Assembly: GCA_934432595.1 (NCBI GenBank)
Contig: CAKRYR010000022.1
Coordinates: forward strand, 1-28,747
Source of the DNA: an uncultured Lachnospiraceae bacterium
GTDB taxonomy: Bacteria > Bacillota > Clostridia > Lachnospirales > Lachnospiraceae
DNA length: 28,747 nucleotides
Direction: 5' to 3'
Positions 1-8,023 of this stretch are shown here, piece after piece. The position numbers and the translations under genes are program-made. Every line of letters starts with the position of its first letter. Positions within the stretch are counted from its first letter, which is position 1. The notes under the pieces were generated by a model. That model made no database searches and was not told the DNA's origin. It was given only the letters and a program-made list of their open reading frames with translations.

Positions 1-340
1 TTTTGCCAGTCCAATCCTGCCTTCAGACCACTTTTGGACTGGCATTCTTCACAATTTTCATTAAATTTCATTGTTTTTGCCAGTCCAATCCTGCCTTCAG
101 ACCACTTTTGGACTGGCATTCTTCACAATTTTCATTGAATTTCATTGTTTTTGCCAGTCCAATCCTGCCTTCAGACCACTTTTGGACTGGCATTCTTCAC
201 AATTTTCATTAAATTTCATTGTTTTTGCCAGTCCAATCCTGCCTTCAGACCACTTTTGGACTGGCATTCTTCACAATTTTCATTGAATTTCATTGTTTTT
301 GCCAGTCCAATCCTGCCTTCAAACCACTTTTGGACTGGCA
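1..340. repeat. Tandem 74-bp hairpin repeat array, about 4.6 copies
   Basis: Copies of a 74-bp unit begin at 5, 79, 153, 227 and 301; the array may extend left of the window. Each copy holds an 11-bp perfect inverted repeat, TGCCAGTCCAA and TTGGACTGGCA, around a loop with a small inner CTG-CCTT-CAG hairpin. The spacer alternates between TTAAATTTC (copies 1 and 3) and TTGAATTTC (copies 2 and 4), so the real unit of the last duplication is a 148-bp dimer. Copy 5 has one loop change and ends at its hairpin. No U-tract follows the stems on either strand, so these are not ordinary terminators. Short open frames across the array simply repeat with it and are not genes. Confidence 0.95.
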
Positions 341-408
341 AAAAATAAAATCACACCTCAAATTTTCAATTTAAAACTATACTATATCAGATAGTCCCTT
401 AGAAAACA

Positions 409-440
409 GATATAGAAAAATATATATACTTTTCTATATC
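409..440 (-). terminator. Possible terminator or dyad after the 490-1251 gene
   Basis: A perfect 11-bp inverted repeat (GATATAGAAAA and TTTTCTATATC) with a 10-nt AT loop lies about 50 bp downstream of the minus-strand gene ending at 490. The following minus-strand sequence is only moderately T-rich (TGTTTTC), so termination is plausible but not clear. Nothing else is recognisable between 341 and 489. Confidence 0.35.
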
Positions 441-489
441 GTCACTAGAATATCAACATAAAGCTTGCGCGGAGCACTTACTTAATCTC

Positions 490-1251
490 TCAACAGTCTT
501 CACTAGAATCCCACTCTACAACTTGATAAACAAATGCATTACGTTTTTTACCTATTTTTTGGATAAGGTTTAGATAGGATAATATGTTTAATGCACAAGA
601 AGCTTTACGAGGAGTTAGTTTGGTAGCTTTTGCATAATCCTTTGATAAAAAATGCTCTGGTAAATCATAAGGAATTAATTGCATATAATCCTTAATATCA
701 TCAATATCTATCTCTTGGTCTATCCTTAAAGGAATTCTATCATACCTAACAGAACCTCTCTTCTTATCCTCGCTCCAACCATTTAGCAACCTATATTCTT
801 CAACATCAATCATAACTATTTTCAAATGTAGATTGGGATTTTTAAGAAAACTCTTAATCTTATACAATTCATAGAAAGCTTGATAAGGATTTCCCTTCTT
901 TGGTGATTTTCTTCTGCTTTTAACTTCTAACGAGTCTTTATCAATCCAGTTAAGCCACTTTTGACAAGGAAGTGGATATACTATTGTAACAGAATAATCT
1001 TTTAAAAAAACCTCCAATTTATCTCTCATTTTATTAAAATTTCCAGTCTGTATCTCAATAATATTATTGCCACGACATATATCAGCCACATACTTATCAA
1101 TTGCGACCTCATGATAATCTATATCATCCTCATAATATTTCTTTAAAACCATATGTACAGTTTTTTCTTTAAGTGTACCTATTCCCATTTGTCCATGTAC
1201 ACTTTTAAAAACATCATCTCGAATACTCTCTAATCTTCTATTATCTAGCAT
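490..1251 (-). CDS. Conserved protein: nuclease-like N-terminal region plus winged helix
   Basis: A 253-aa soluble protein with no signal peptide or membrane segment. I do not recognise a named family with certainty. Residues about 85-97 read NIIEIQTGNFNKM, which resembles the E-x-Q/K strand of PD-(D/E)XK nuclease folds. The part after about residue 200 (KDYAKATKLTPRKASCALNILSYLNLIQKIG) has the look of a winged helix that reads a DNA or RNA duplex. Its ATG start is preceded by a GGAGG ribosome binding site buried in an inverted repeat (see next entry). It is the only gene of its transcript here, in host DNA outside the prophage. The nuclease reading is inference from one motif; a purely regulatory role is equally possible. 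Confidence 0.75.
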   Translation of the reverse strand: MLDNRRLESIRDDVFKSVHGQMGIGTLKEKTVHMVLKKYYEDDIDYHEVAIDKYVADICRGNNIIEIQTGNFNKMRDKLEVFLKDYSVTIVYPLPCQKWLNWIDKDSLEVKSRRKSPKKGNPYQAFYELYKIKSFLKNPNLHLKIVMIDVEEYRLLNGWSEDKKRGSVRYDRIPLRIDQEIDIDDIKDYMQLIPYDLPEHFLSKDYAKATKLTPRKASCALNILSYLNLIQKIGKKRNAFVYQVVEWDSSEDC

Positions 1252-1252
1252 A

Positions 1253-1292
1253 ATAAAACCTCCAAAGATTTAATCTTTAGAGGTTTATTATA
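1253..1292 (-). promoter_or_regulatory. Dyad sequestering the ribosome binding site, with -10 box
   Basis: On the minus strand CCTCTAAAGAT, a 3-nt TAA loop and ATCTTTGGAGG form an 11-bp stem with one T-G wobble. Outer pairs (AATAAA with TTTTATT) extend it almost to the start codon. The 3' arm contains GGAGG, the ribosome binding site of the gene starting at 1251. A TATAAT box lies at 1287-1292, with only a poor -35 match, so the transcript would begin at or within the 5' arm. This could be translational control by RNA folding or a DNA operator for an autoregulator. Confidence 0.5.
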
Positions 1293-1335
1293 TCATATTT
1301 TATTTACTTGAACATCTTTATTCTTCATAATTCAA

Positions 1336-3114
1336 TTATTTCGTAGTACATTTTAATGCACTTGAACTAGCACCAGTAAATTTAATAATCTTATTTATTA
1401 TTGCACAAGGAACAACTTTATAATAATAAGTACTCTTTGATTTTAGATTTTTATTTAGATAATAATTATTTTTAGTAGTTCCTATTTTTACATATTTTTT
1501 AGTAGAACTATTATATTTATATACTTCATAATAGTCTGCAAATTTCACCTTACTCCAAGTAAATTTTACTGCTTTCTTATTGACTGCTGCTACCTTTAAT
1601 CCTGTAACCTTTTTAGGATTAATTCTGAAGTTTTTATTTATCTTTCCAAGATAATTACCTTTTCCAGTAATTGTTACAACTCCATATCCAACATTTACAT
1701 TATTTTTATAACTTAATGTATAATCAGTTCCTTTTTTCAAAACCCTATTGCCATATTTAACTACAACATTAGTTCCAACGCCCTTGCCTGTATAAGATGT
1801 TCCTCTCACAGTTATTTTACATTTAGATATTTGTCTACTCTCTACAATAACTTGAGCATTACATATATCTGCAGCCTTAACTAACACCTTATTATTACTA
1901 TACGCATACAAATCTCCTTCTGCACTTGGCGACTTCTTAATATGATATACAAAAATATTATCTCTAACGGATATACCATATGCCCAACCTTTACTTGTAT
2001 TTACTGTACGTACCGCTGAATACTTGTTAGTTGAAGCATTATAATTATATATTTTATTTTTTGTATTAAAATATATCTTATTCTTATAAAGAACTAATCT
2101 CGAAAAACATCCAACATAGTATGAATTCGAACCAATTACTGTCCACTTTTTATCTGGTATAGCTTTTAAACTAGTACTCTTATTGTTTGAAAAACTATAT
2201 CTACAAATGTTTCCTGATGAATTAATATAGTACCAATAATTTCCGTAGTATATCATACCAGTATTAACATCTTTCCAAAAATATTTATCATATTTTGTTG
2301 ATGATGCTTTTTTAGTTGTTTTATATCCATAATGTCTTGTTCTACCTTCTGCTGTTCCACCTATAGCACCATCACTTAATAAAAAATATTTATGACTAAC
2401 ACCACCTGCAGTATCATAAGTAGGATCATCCCAAGACACATCTACATGATAATACTTTCCACCTATTTTAATTATATTCCAAGCATGTTGCATACTTGAA
2501 CTTGTAACCATCTCAGACTCTATTCCTAATTTATTCATTAAATAATTATATGCTAAAGCATATCCTTGACATACACCTGTTTTATTTACCATTACACCCA
2601 TAGCTGTATAATGTTCACTTGGTATAGCTGAAGTATTTCCTTTTAGATATGCCAAATATGAATTATAATCATAACTATAATTTGTTACAATATAATCATG
2701 AATATACAAGGCTTTCTGTACATCAGTCATATTTGACTTTATCCCAGACATTATGGTCTTAACCTCCGCGTTAAACTTGTCATAGAATCCTTCAATTGCA
2801 CTTGGAACATAATCATATGTAAAATACATTCTTGTAACAATATTTGTTGAAGAATTTAAACTATAACTAGTAAAATTAGCTACAAATAAATATGGATTTG
2901 AATAATATAGATCATAATATAAATCACTAATATCAGACGATGCAATCTTATAATTTGACACTACTATTTCTTTCTTCTGAGCCTTAATTCCCTCAGTAAC
3001 GGTCTTATTAAAGCCCTCTACATTATAAGCAGCCTCTGCATCTTTAACCCCTAAGATAACTACAAAGAATAATACCAAATATATATAAACTACAATCTTT
3101 CTCTTACTAACCAT
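1336..3114 (-). CDS. Secreted transglutaminase-like protein with repeat and fibronectin-like C-terminus
   Basis: A 592-aa exported protein. Residues 1-29 form a signal peptide: KRK, a hydrophobic stretch from about 8 to 22, then DAEAA. Residues about 130-245 are a transglutaminase-like cysteine peptidase fold with the expected triad: Cys182 in GVCQGYA, His210 in MQHAWN and Asp225 in HVDVSWDD. Residues about 275-400 hold a repetitive Tyr/Asn-rich segment typical of surface-displayed repeats. Then comes a module with YTGKG, GTDYTLSYKNN and GKGNYLG motifs, common in clostridial surface proteins, and a C-terminal fibronectin type III-like domain (about 500-590). GAGGAGAT precedes the ATG. It likely acts on extracellular or cell-wall proteins; the substrate is unknown. 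It is host, not phage, DNA. Confidence 0.88.
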   Translation of the reverse strand: MVSKRKIVVYIYLVLFFVVILGVKDAEAAYNVEGFNKTVTEGIKAQKKEIVVSNYKIASSDISDLYYDLYYSNPYLFVANFTSYSLNSSTNIVTRMYFTYDYVPSAIEGFYDKFNAEVKTIMSGIKSNMTDVQKALYIHDYIVTNYSYDYNSYLAYLKGNTSAIPSEHYTAMGVMVNKTGVCQGYALAYNYLMNKLGIESEMVTSSSMQHAWNIIKIGGKYYHVDVSWDDPTYDTAGGVSHKYFLLSDGAIGGTAEGRTRHYGYKTTKKASSTKYDKYFWKDVNTGMIYYGNYWYYINSSGNICRYSFSNNKSTSLKAIPDKKWTVIGSNSYYVGCFSRLVLYKNKIYFNTKNKIYNYNASTNKYSAVRTVNTSKGWAYGISVRDNIFVYHIKKSPSAEGDLYAYSNNKVLVKAADICNAQVIVESRQISKCKITVRGTSYTGKGVGTNVVVKYGNRVLKKGTDYTLSYKNNVNVGYGVVTITGKGNYLGKINKNFRINPKKVTGLKVAAVNKKAVKFTWSKVKFADYYEVYKYNSSTKKYVKIGTTKNNYYLNKNLKSKSTYYYKVVPCAIINKIIKFTGASSSALKCTTK

Positions 3115-3294
3115 ATACCCATCTCCTCATAAGTCCTTATACCAAAATACATTTGCACTTAGCCCCCACTAAATACAACATATATAGATAAGATTGTGTT
3201 TATACCATTTTAATATTTAATTATATGAACTATACCTATTTCTGCACCAAATACTATATCCCTTTTTTAATATTTAAATCATAGTTTGCAAAAT

Positions 3295-3320
3295 AGGTCA
3301 CCGGTAGCGCAGAACTACCT
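3295..3320 (-). promoter_or_regulatory. Structured leader element upstream of the transglutaminase gene
   Basis: A GC-rich patch in very AT-rich DNA at the very start of the predicted 200-nt leader of the 1336-3114 gene. On the minus strand GGTAG, a 7-nt loop and CTACC form a stem; alternatively the flanking AGGT and ACCT pair, giving two competing folds. It is followed by a distinctive GGTGACCTATTTTGCAAAC run. The layout (promoter, compact structure at the 5' end, long leader, secreted protein) is riboswitch-like, but I cannot match it to a known class. The remaining gap from 3115 to 3290 shows only the ribosome binding site. Confidence 0.4.
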
Positions 3321-3329
3321 CATATATTA

Positions 3330-3358
3330 ATTTTATCATATTCACAAAATCTTCACAA
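3330..3358 (-). promoter_or_regulatory. Promoter of the transglutaminase gene
   Basis: On the minus strand TTGTGA (3353-3358), a 17-bp spacer and TAAAAT (3330-3335) give a sigma-A-type promoter. Transcription would start near 3323, directly at the hairpin element. It lies between the cotJC terminator and the transglutaminase gene, so that gene is probably transcribed independently. Confidence 0.5.
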
Positions 3359-3367
3359 CAAGTATAA

Positions 3368-3414
3368 AGTCCCAATAATATTATTTTTTTCTAATAAATA
3401 CTATTATTGGGACT
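3368..3414 (-). terminator. Terminator after cotJC
   Basis: A 13-bp perfect stem, AGTCCCAATAATA with TATTATTGGGACT, starts 15 bp after the cotJC stop codon. The 3' side on the minus strand runs into TTATACTTG, a weak U-tract. The stem is long enough to act in both directions. Confidence 0.7.
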
Positions 3415-3428
3415 AATAAATAAAAAAT

Positions 3429-3956
3429 TTATTTGCAATGCTTAGGGTCAAATGCAGGATTAAATGCATAGAAATTTTTCTCATCTAATTTATCCTGTAC
3501 AATTCTTAAAGCTTCTCCAAATCTTTGAAAATGAACTATCTCTCTTACTCTAAGGAATTTAATAACATCTCTAACTTCACAGTCATCTACTAATCTTAAT
3601 ATATTATCATAAGTTGTTCTAGCCTTTTGTTCTGCAGCCATATCTTCATGTAAATCAGTTATAGGATCACCTTTGGATTGGAAAAATGTTGAGGTAAATG
3701 GTACTCCCCCTGCTGATTGTGGCCACAATCCAACTGTATGATCAACATAATAATCTGCAAATCCTTGTTCTTTAATCTCTTTTGGTGTAAGTTTGTTAGT
3801 TAATTGATGAACAATTGCACTTACTATCTCCATATGAGCTAGTTCTTCAGTTCCTATATCTGTTAGTATAGCTGATACTTCCTTATATGGCATAGCGTAT
3901 CTTTGAGATAAATACCTCATAGATGCTGATAATTCTCCATCTGGGCCTCCAAATTG
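3429..3956 (-). pseudogene. cotJC: cotJC, 3' fragment split by the prophage
   Basis: CotJC is a manganese-catalase-like protein of the spore coat, made in the mother cell with CotJA and CotJB. The fragment keeps every expected metal ligand, numbered from the TTG at 3957-3959: Glu9 (GGPDGE), Glu39 and His42 (TEELAH), Glu110 (AAEQKAR) and His143 (IVHFQRF). It ends with the usual YAFNP tail. Intact family members start about 30 residues earlier, with an MWxYEKKL...NP segment; that part is missing. Upstream of the Gln codon (3954-3956) the reading frame enters phage DNA with unrelated residues, and there is no ribosome binding site or good start. The gene is therefore silent in this arrangement, but would be restored by precise excision. 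It is an interrupted rather than a decayed gene. Confidence 0.9.
3936..3956. other. Prophage attachment junction (att) inside cotJC
   Basis: Similarity to CotJC begins exactly at codons for Gln-Phe-Gly-Gly-Pro (minus strand CAATTTGGAGGCCC), while the bases at 3957 and beyond belong to the phage side next to the endolysin stop at 3986. The recombination core must lie within or just left of this stretch. The other junction is not in the window, so the duplicated core cannot be measured. Confidence 0.75.
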
Positions 3957-3985
3957 CAAAAGGTTATACAGTAAAATAAAGTTAC

Positions 3986-4831
3986 TTAAATAAGTTTCAT
4001 AACAGTATTATATCCACACTTGCCATCAACAGTCAAATTATTTTTCTTTTGGAACTCTTCTAAAGTATTTTTACTATTCTTTCCAAATTTACCATCAATT
4101 TTTATTTTATACTTCTTAGCTTTTAATCTTCTTTGAACCCATTTAGCATATGAACTTTCAGTATAATTTTTTACAACGTGCTTTTTAATCTCTGTAACTG
4201 TTTTGGCACCAAGTTTACCATCAACTTTTAATTTGCAACCATAAGATTCATTTAATGCTTTTTGTAAGTTAGCAACATTCTTATTTACCTTTTCAACATT
4301 TTTTTTAACATTAGTTCCAAATATATCATCTAAAAACTCATTCCAACTTGTATTATCCTCTACAAAATACTTCGGACAATTTTTACCAGTTACATCATAA
4401 TGCCTTATAACGTGATTTCTATCTATCTTATACTTCTTTACTTTTTGTTTTATAAATTCTATTGCATTGGCTCTAGTTTTAGCAGATAAATCATTCTTTC
4501 CGTTCTTAACTGTATCGCACAACTCGATATTTAACGAATTAGTGTTATTACATATAGCAAAGTATTTACCACCTTTTGTATTAGGATATTTATTTCCACC
4601 TACACTATAAGCAACGTAATTATCAGGAACCGATTGCGTAACACTATCATCATCAATAAAATAATGTGCAGATGCCTTAAGTATGTGTTCTTTAAAATAT
4701 TTAGCATTATTCTCGTCAGTATCTCCATCATTTGCAGTAAAATGTACTACTATCCAAGCTGTATTTTTAGTAGTCCTTGAATATCCATAATTTCTTCTGT
4801 TTGCAATTCTCTTTTTATACTTAAATGCCAT
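3986..4831 (-). CDS. Endolysin: N-acetylmuramoyl-L-alanine amidase with cell-wall binding repeats
   Basis: The 281-aa phage endolysin cuts the bond between MurNAc and L-alanine in peptidoglycan at the end of infection. Residues about 22-170 are an Amidase_2 (T7 lysozyme/PGRP) domain: zinc ligands His30 (IVVHFTA), His144 (VIRHYD) and Cys152 (GKNCP), with the catalytic Lys150 next to them. Two peptidoglycan-binding type 1 repeats follow, at about 187-220 (KVDGKLGAKT) and 228-281 (KIDGKFGKNS, then TVDGKCGYNT). There is no signal peptide, so release depends on the holin gene 4 bp upstream. Its stop codon is 27 bp from the cotJC junction, so lysis is the last module before the attachment site. Confidence 0.93.
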   Translation of the reverse strand: MAFKYKKRIANRRNYGYSRTTKNTAWIVVHFTANDGDTDENNAKYFKEHILKASAHYFIDDDSVTQSVPDNYVAYSVGGNKYPNTKGGKYFAICNNTNSLNIELCDTVKNGKNDLSAKTRANAIEFIKQKVKKYKIDRNHVIRHYDVTGKNCPKYFVEDNTSWNEFLDDIFGTNVKKNVEKVNKNVANLQKALNESYGCKLKVDGKLGAKTVTEIKKHVVKNYTESSYAKWVQRRLKAKKYKIKIDGKFGKNSKNTLEEFQKKNNLTVDGKCGYNTVMKLI

Positions 4832-4834
4832 ATA

Positions 4835-5047
4835 CTACACCTCTTCATTATAATTTATTAACATATTCCAAACTGCCGATGCTCCAGCCGATACTCCTGC
4901 TATTAATGTTGAACACAAAACTGCTTTAAAACCATCAATATCTTTGACTAGCATAAAGCTATTAATTGTAATAGAACCTAAAAAGGCTTGAATAAATGTC
5001 TTTAATGCACGTTCTAAAACATCTTTTGTTTTCTTATTTAATTTCAT
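4835..5047 (-). CDS. Holin (r1t-type)
   Basis: A 70-aa membrane protein with two hydrophobic segments: about 17-33 (FIQAFLGSITINSFMLV) and 42-62 (AVLCSTLIAGVSAGASAVW), with a charged N-terminus rich in Lys. Size, the ALKTFIQAFLGS motif and position directly before the amidase fit the r1t holin family of Gram-positive phages. It would form lethal membrane holes that let the endolysin reach the wall. The start ATG follows GAAAGGGGA. Confidence 0.88.
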   Translation of the reverse strand: MKLNKKTKDVLERALKTFIQAFLGSITINSFMLVKDIDGFKAVLCSTLIAGVSAGASAVWNMLINYNEEV

Positions 5048-5048
5048 A

Positions 5049-5339
5049 TCAATTTCCCCTTTCTTGTTCTTCTATACCTTTTTCTACTTCATCTAGCAAG
5101 TGCTTATATACTTGTTTAACATATCCATTTCCACCAAGACTAATATATCTATCCCCTGCGTGTATTCTTTCTTCTATAGTCAAATCCTTGTTTAATATAA
5201 CTAATTTCAACGTATACATTGTATTCTCATCTATGCTATGCACTATACTATCTATTTTCTTTGCCACTTTATAAAAGGAATAAAAAAAAGATACTATAGT
5301 TACTATTGCTCCTATAATACCTGCTACATAAGTTATCAT
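5049..5339 (-). CDS. Small membrane protein of the lysis cassette
   Basis: A 96-aa protein with a single hydrophobic N-terminal segment (about 4-22, YVAGIIGAIVTIVSFFYSF) and then a charged, helical tail with NKDLTIEERIHAGDRYI. Its ATG overlaps the stop of the tail gene (TAATG) and it is followed directly by the holin. Genes of this type occur beside holins in Firmicute phages and may act as a second holin, an antiholin or a pore-forming partner. The sequence alone cannot decide between these. Confidence 0.75.
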   Translation of the reverse strand: MITYVAGIIGAIVTIVSFFYSFYKVAKKIDSIVHSIDENTMYTLKLVILNKDLTIEERIHAGDRYISLGGNGYVKQVYKHLLDEVEKGIEEQERGN

Positions 5340-7801
5340 TATGCTTGTACCCCCTTTATTAAGTTTTCAAGTCTATCTATTTCTTTATTTAATCTTTGTA
5401 CTTCTGATACTAAAGGTATGATAAAATCAATGTAAGTAACAGTCTCACATTCTCCATATTCATTTTTAACAACTAACTCTGGCATACAATCGTCTAAATC
5501 TTCTGCTATAACACCAATTTTAGTTGATTTATCATCTCCATTTATATAATTATAAGTACAACCTTTAACTTGCATTAATGCATCATGCCAATAATCATTA
5601 TCTTTATATTCAATGTTTTCCTTGTATCTCCTAGCTGATGAAATTTGAGCTAAACTAGTATATCTTAATGTTTTAAATCTTCCTGTAGCATTATCATTGA
5701 AATAATAGTAATTTGAATCAGAAGCTTTAGAACTACCCATAGTAACTTGTGCAGAAGTAATAGTTGTACTTGCATCAGTTCTCACATAATTAGAATGAGT
5801 ATGATTAGCCAAACTACTTTTTGTAGCATAATTACTCAAACTACTTTTTGAAGCATATAAACTACTTAATGCAGTTCCGTTCTCGTATATTTCATTATTA
5901 ACATATAAACTATTAGATATCATTACTTGATTTGTTTCTAATTTAATATTTGTAGTTCCATAAGATAAAAGAAAATTCTCTTCATTAAGAGCTATCTGAG
6001 AAGCAGTTCCACCATACAAATATATTGCTTGACCTTCAAATTCAAGTGTTTTTACAGGTTTAGAATTGATAGAAGCACTATGTGAGGATATTTTCCCAAT
6101 AAGTTTGTAGTCAGCATCAACAAAATAAATTCCATCATTGATGTCTAATTCAGCACCTTTTAAAGTCAAACCACTAATAGTCCCCGTAGCAGTAATATCT
6201 TGAGCAAATAAATTAGCAACATCAATATCAACTGCCTTTATTGAGCCACTTTTTATTTCTGCCGAAGTTATTGTGTCCGCAGCAATTTCGTTTGCAGTAA
6301 TTGTAGCAGTAGCAATTTCATTAGCAGTAATAGCATTAGCAACTATTTTATCAGCAGTAATACTTCTATCTTCTAAAATATTTCCGTTTAATTTCTGATA
6401 TTCAGTAGTACCATCTTCGTTAATGTGAAAAAGATATTTTTGATTATTTTGAGTTACAATAAGCCTTTCAACATCTAAAGTTCCTGCCCTTATTTTGTTT
6501 GCAGTCAATTCAACTATCTTAGCATCAGTAATTGAGCCATCTGCGATTTGTGATGTTTTAACTGCCTCTGTGCCTATCATAGCATTTGTAATACAACCAT
6601 TCTCGATGTTAGCAAGATTTATTTGAGCATAATTTGCTTTTAAGTATTCTGTAGTAACTGAATTAGCTATTAACTCATTTACTAAGGCTTTATTTGCTTC
6701 AAGAATTTCATAATATACTCTATCCATTAATTTTACTGTAGGACTTGTATAGCTAATTTCTTGCTCTGTTTCATTTTGTGCTATTGTTTCGATATTAGTT
6801 ACAACTCCACCATCAATACTATGTTGAATGCTCATAATAGGTACATTATATGTATTTACACCATTATTAACTGATACAATATCTCCACATTCTAATAAAA
6901 TATTGCCTAACATATTAACTTTGCAAGGTCTGAATGTGAAGTTATTAAAGTAAGTATTATATATATTTTCTAATACTGCTTGTGTCATTAATGGGTTGCT
7001 AATATTAATCCCAAAATTACCACTTCCAACAGATAAAACTACATCCACTGTTTCTGTGTTTTCTTCTCCATTTTCATCTGTAGTTGTATTCTCATTAGTT
7101 TCTCCAGTAGCACACTTAATATATCCAACCGTTAAATCATTGTCACTGTTCAATTCAAGTCCATTTTCATACAATCTATCTGTTCCGATTGTAGCTAAAT
7201 CGCTTGTAGGTTGCACGAACCATTTGAACTCTATCGCACCATCACCATTAAAGATACAATTTGCTCCACATAATGCCGAAATAAATCCTAACATTTCTCT
7301 ATATGTGTAGCCTTTTATCTTGTTTACATCTAATGATATTTCAGTAATTGTACTTGCAAATGAATATCCTAATTGTGTTGCTATTTCATTCATAACTGTA
7401 GATGTTGTTGGATTTGTTAATGAAGATACATATAATCGCTCTAAGCCTATCATTCTATCGTATGCTATATATTTATACACTTCACTCTCAATGCTCGGTT
7501 TTGTGACAGTAAAATAGCCTAGAGATACATATTCTATTGAGCCATTAACTTCTATCCCACATTTAACTTGTATTTCTTTATTTTCTAAAGTTACTGTAGG
7601 ATTGTATATCTCAAATTCAACATGACTAGCACATGTTTCTCCAATATTAATGTTTTCTCCACCTATCATTAATCCATAATAATTAAATGTTTTTGGTGTA
7701 ATGTCTAACTCTGTGCCATTGTAATAAAATTTAACTGTATGGTAAGGACAGCCATCACTAATTGCACTTATAAATCCACTTGTAGCTGTTTTCATACTCA
7801 C
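5339..7801 (-). CDS. Tail hub/fibre protein with C-terminal S74 intramolecular chaperone domain
   Basis: An 820-aa tail-tip protein. The N-terminal third (about 1-350) has the look of a siphovirus tail hub or baseplate-type protein (VKFYYNGTELDITPKTFNYYGLMIGGENI; LGYFTVTKPSI). Residues about 360-560 are alanine/threonine/isoleucine-rich repeats such as ITADKIVANAITANEIA, typical of fibre shafts. The last 100 residues are a Peptidase_S74 (endosialidase chaperone) domain: SSARRYKENIEY holds the candidate catalytic Ser and Lys, and a terminal coiled coil (EVQRLNKEIDRLENL) follows. Such domains drive trimer folding and cut themselves off. The first possible start is GTG at 7801; ATG at 7795 has better spacing to AGGTG. 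No separate distal tail gene is seen, so hub and fibre functions seem fused here. Confidence 0.85.
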   Translation of the reverse strand: MSMKTATSGFISAISDGCPYHTVKFYYNGTELDITPKTFNYYGLMIGGENINIGETCASHVEFEIYNPTVTLENKEIQVKCGIEVNGSIEYVSLGYFTVTKPSIESEVYKYIAYDRMIGLERLYVSSLTNPTTSTVMNEIATQLGYSFASTITEISLDVNKIKGYTYREMLGFISALCGANCIFNGDGAIEFKWFVQPTSDLATIGTDRLYENGLELNSDNDLTVGYIKCATGETNENTTTDENGEENTETVDVVLSVGSGNFGINISNPLMTQAVLENIYNTYFNNFTFRPCKVNMLGNILLECGDIVSVNNGVNTYNVPIMSIQHSIDGGVVTNIETIAQNETEQEISYTSPTVKLMDRVYYEILEANKALVNELIANSVTTEYLKANYAQINLANIENGCITNAMIGTEAVKTSQIADGSITDAKIVELTANKIRAGTLDVERLIVTQNNQKYLFHINEDGTTEYQKLNGNILEDRSITADKIVANAITANEIATATITANEIAADTITSAEIKSGSIKAVDIDVANLFAQDITATGTISGLTLKGAELDINDGIYFVDADYKLIGKISSHSASINSKPVKTLEFEGQAIYLYGGTASQIALNEENFLLSYGTTNIKLETNQVMISNSLYVNNEIYENGTALSSLYASKSSLSNYATKSSLANHTHSNYVRTDASTTITSAQVTMGSSKASDSNYYYFNDNATGRFKTLRYTSLAQISSARRYKENIEYKDNDYWHDALMQVKGCTYNYINGDDKSTKIGVIAEDLDDCMPELVVKNEYGECETVTYIDFIIPLVSEVQRLNKEIDRLENLIKGVQA

Positions 7802-7808
7802 ACCTACC

Positions 7809-7967
7809 TTATTCTTTATTTTCCCCTTTTGACTTCAAGTTCTCGATTTCTTGCTCTTGAACTAACATCTTAAAATTTAATTGTTCAATTGCTATTTTTA
7901 ATCTTGCGTTTTCTGTTGCTAGTTTCTCAATTACGAATTGTTCTTGCGTTATTTGCTTATTATCCAT
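7809..7967 (-). CDS. Small coiled-coil protein, 52 aa
   Basis: A short gene with an ATG at 7965-7967, GGAGATTTTAAGT ahead of it and the stop 8 bp before the tail hub gene. The product (MDNKQITQEQFVIEKLATEN...) is a nearly continuous amphipathic helix with leucine/isoleucine heptads, ending in KSKGENKE. It lies directly after an intrinsic terminator, between two tail genes. The function is unknown; a small tail-assembly or fibre partner is a guess from position. Confidence 0.65.
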   Translation of the reverse strand: MDNKQITQEQFVIEKLATENARLKIAIEQLNFKMLVQEQEIENLKSKGENKE

Positions 7968-7983
7968 ACTTAAAATCTCCTTT

Positions 7984-8017
7984 AAAAAAGGCTACACCCA
8001 TTTTTGAGCATAGCCTT
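7984..8017 (-). terminator. Intrinsic terminator inside the tail gene cluster
   Basis: On the minus strand AAGGCTA (8017-8011) pairs with TAGCCTT (7994-7988), followed by a T-run (CTTTTTTAAA). It begins 7 bp after the stop codon of the 8024-8395 gene and ends just before the ribosome binding site of the 52-aa gene. Confidence 0.75.
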
Positions 8018-8023
8018 GTATTA

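Noticed and set aside
1..340. CRISPR array
   Set aside because: The whole unit, including spacers, is repeated almost identically; there are no unique spacers and no cas genes.
3..348. Three overlapping plus-strand frames with repeated residues across the repeat array
   Set aside because: They are produced by the 74-bp repeat (not a multiple of three) and have no ribosome binding site; all repeat conservation is at DNA hairpin level.
3236..3330. Match of the transglutaminase leader to c-di-GMP, preQ1 or other known riboswitches
   Set aside because: The conserved cores of these classes are not present; only a generic hairpin resembles them.
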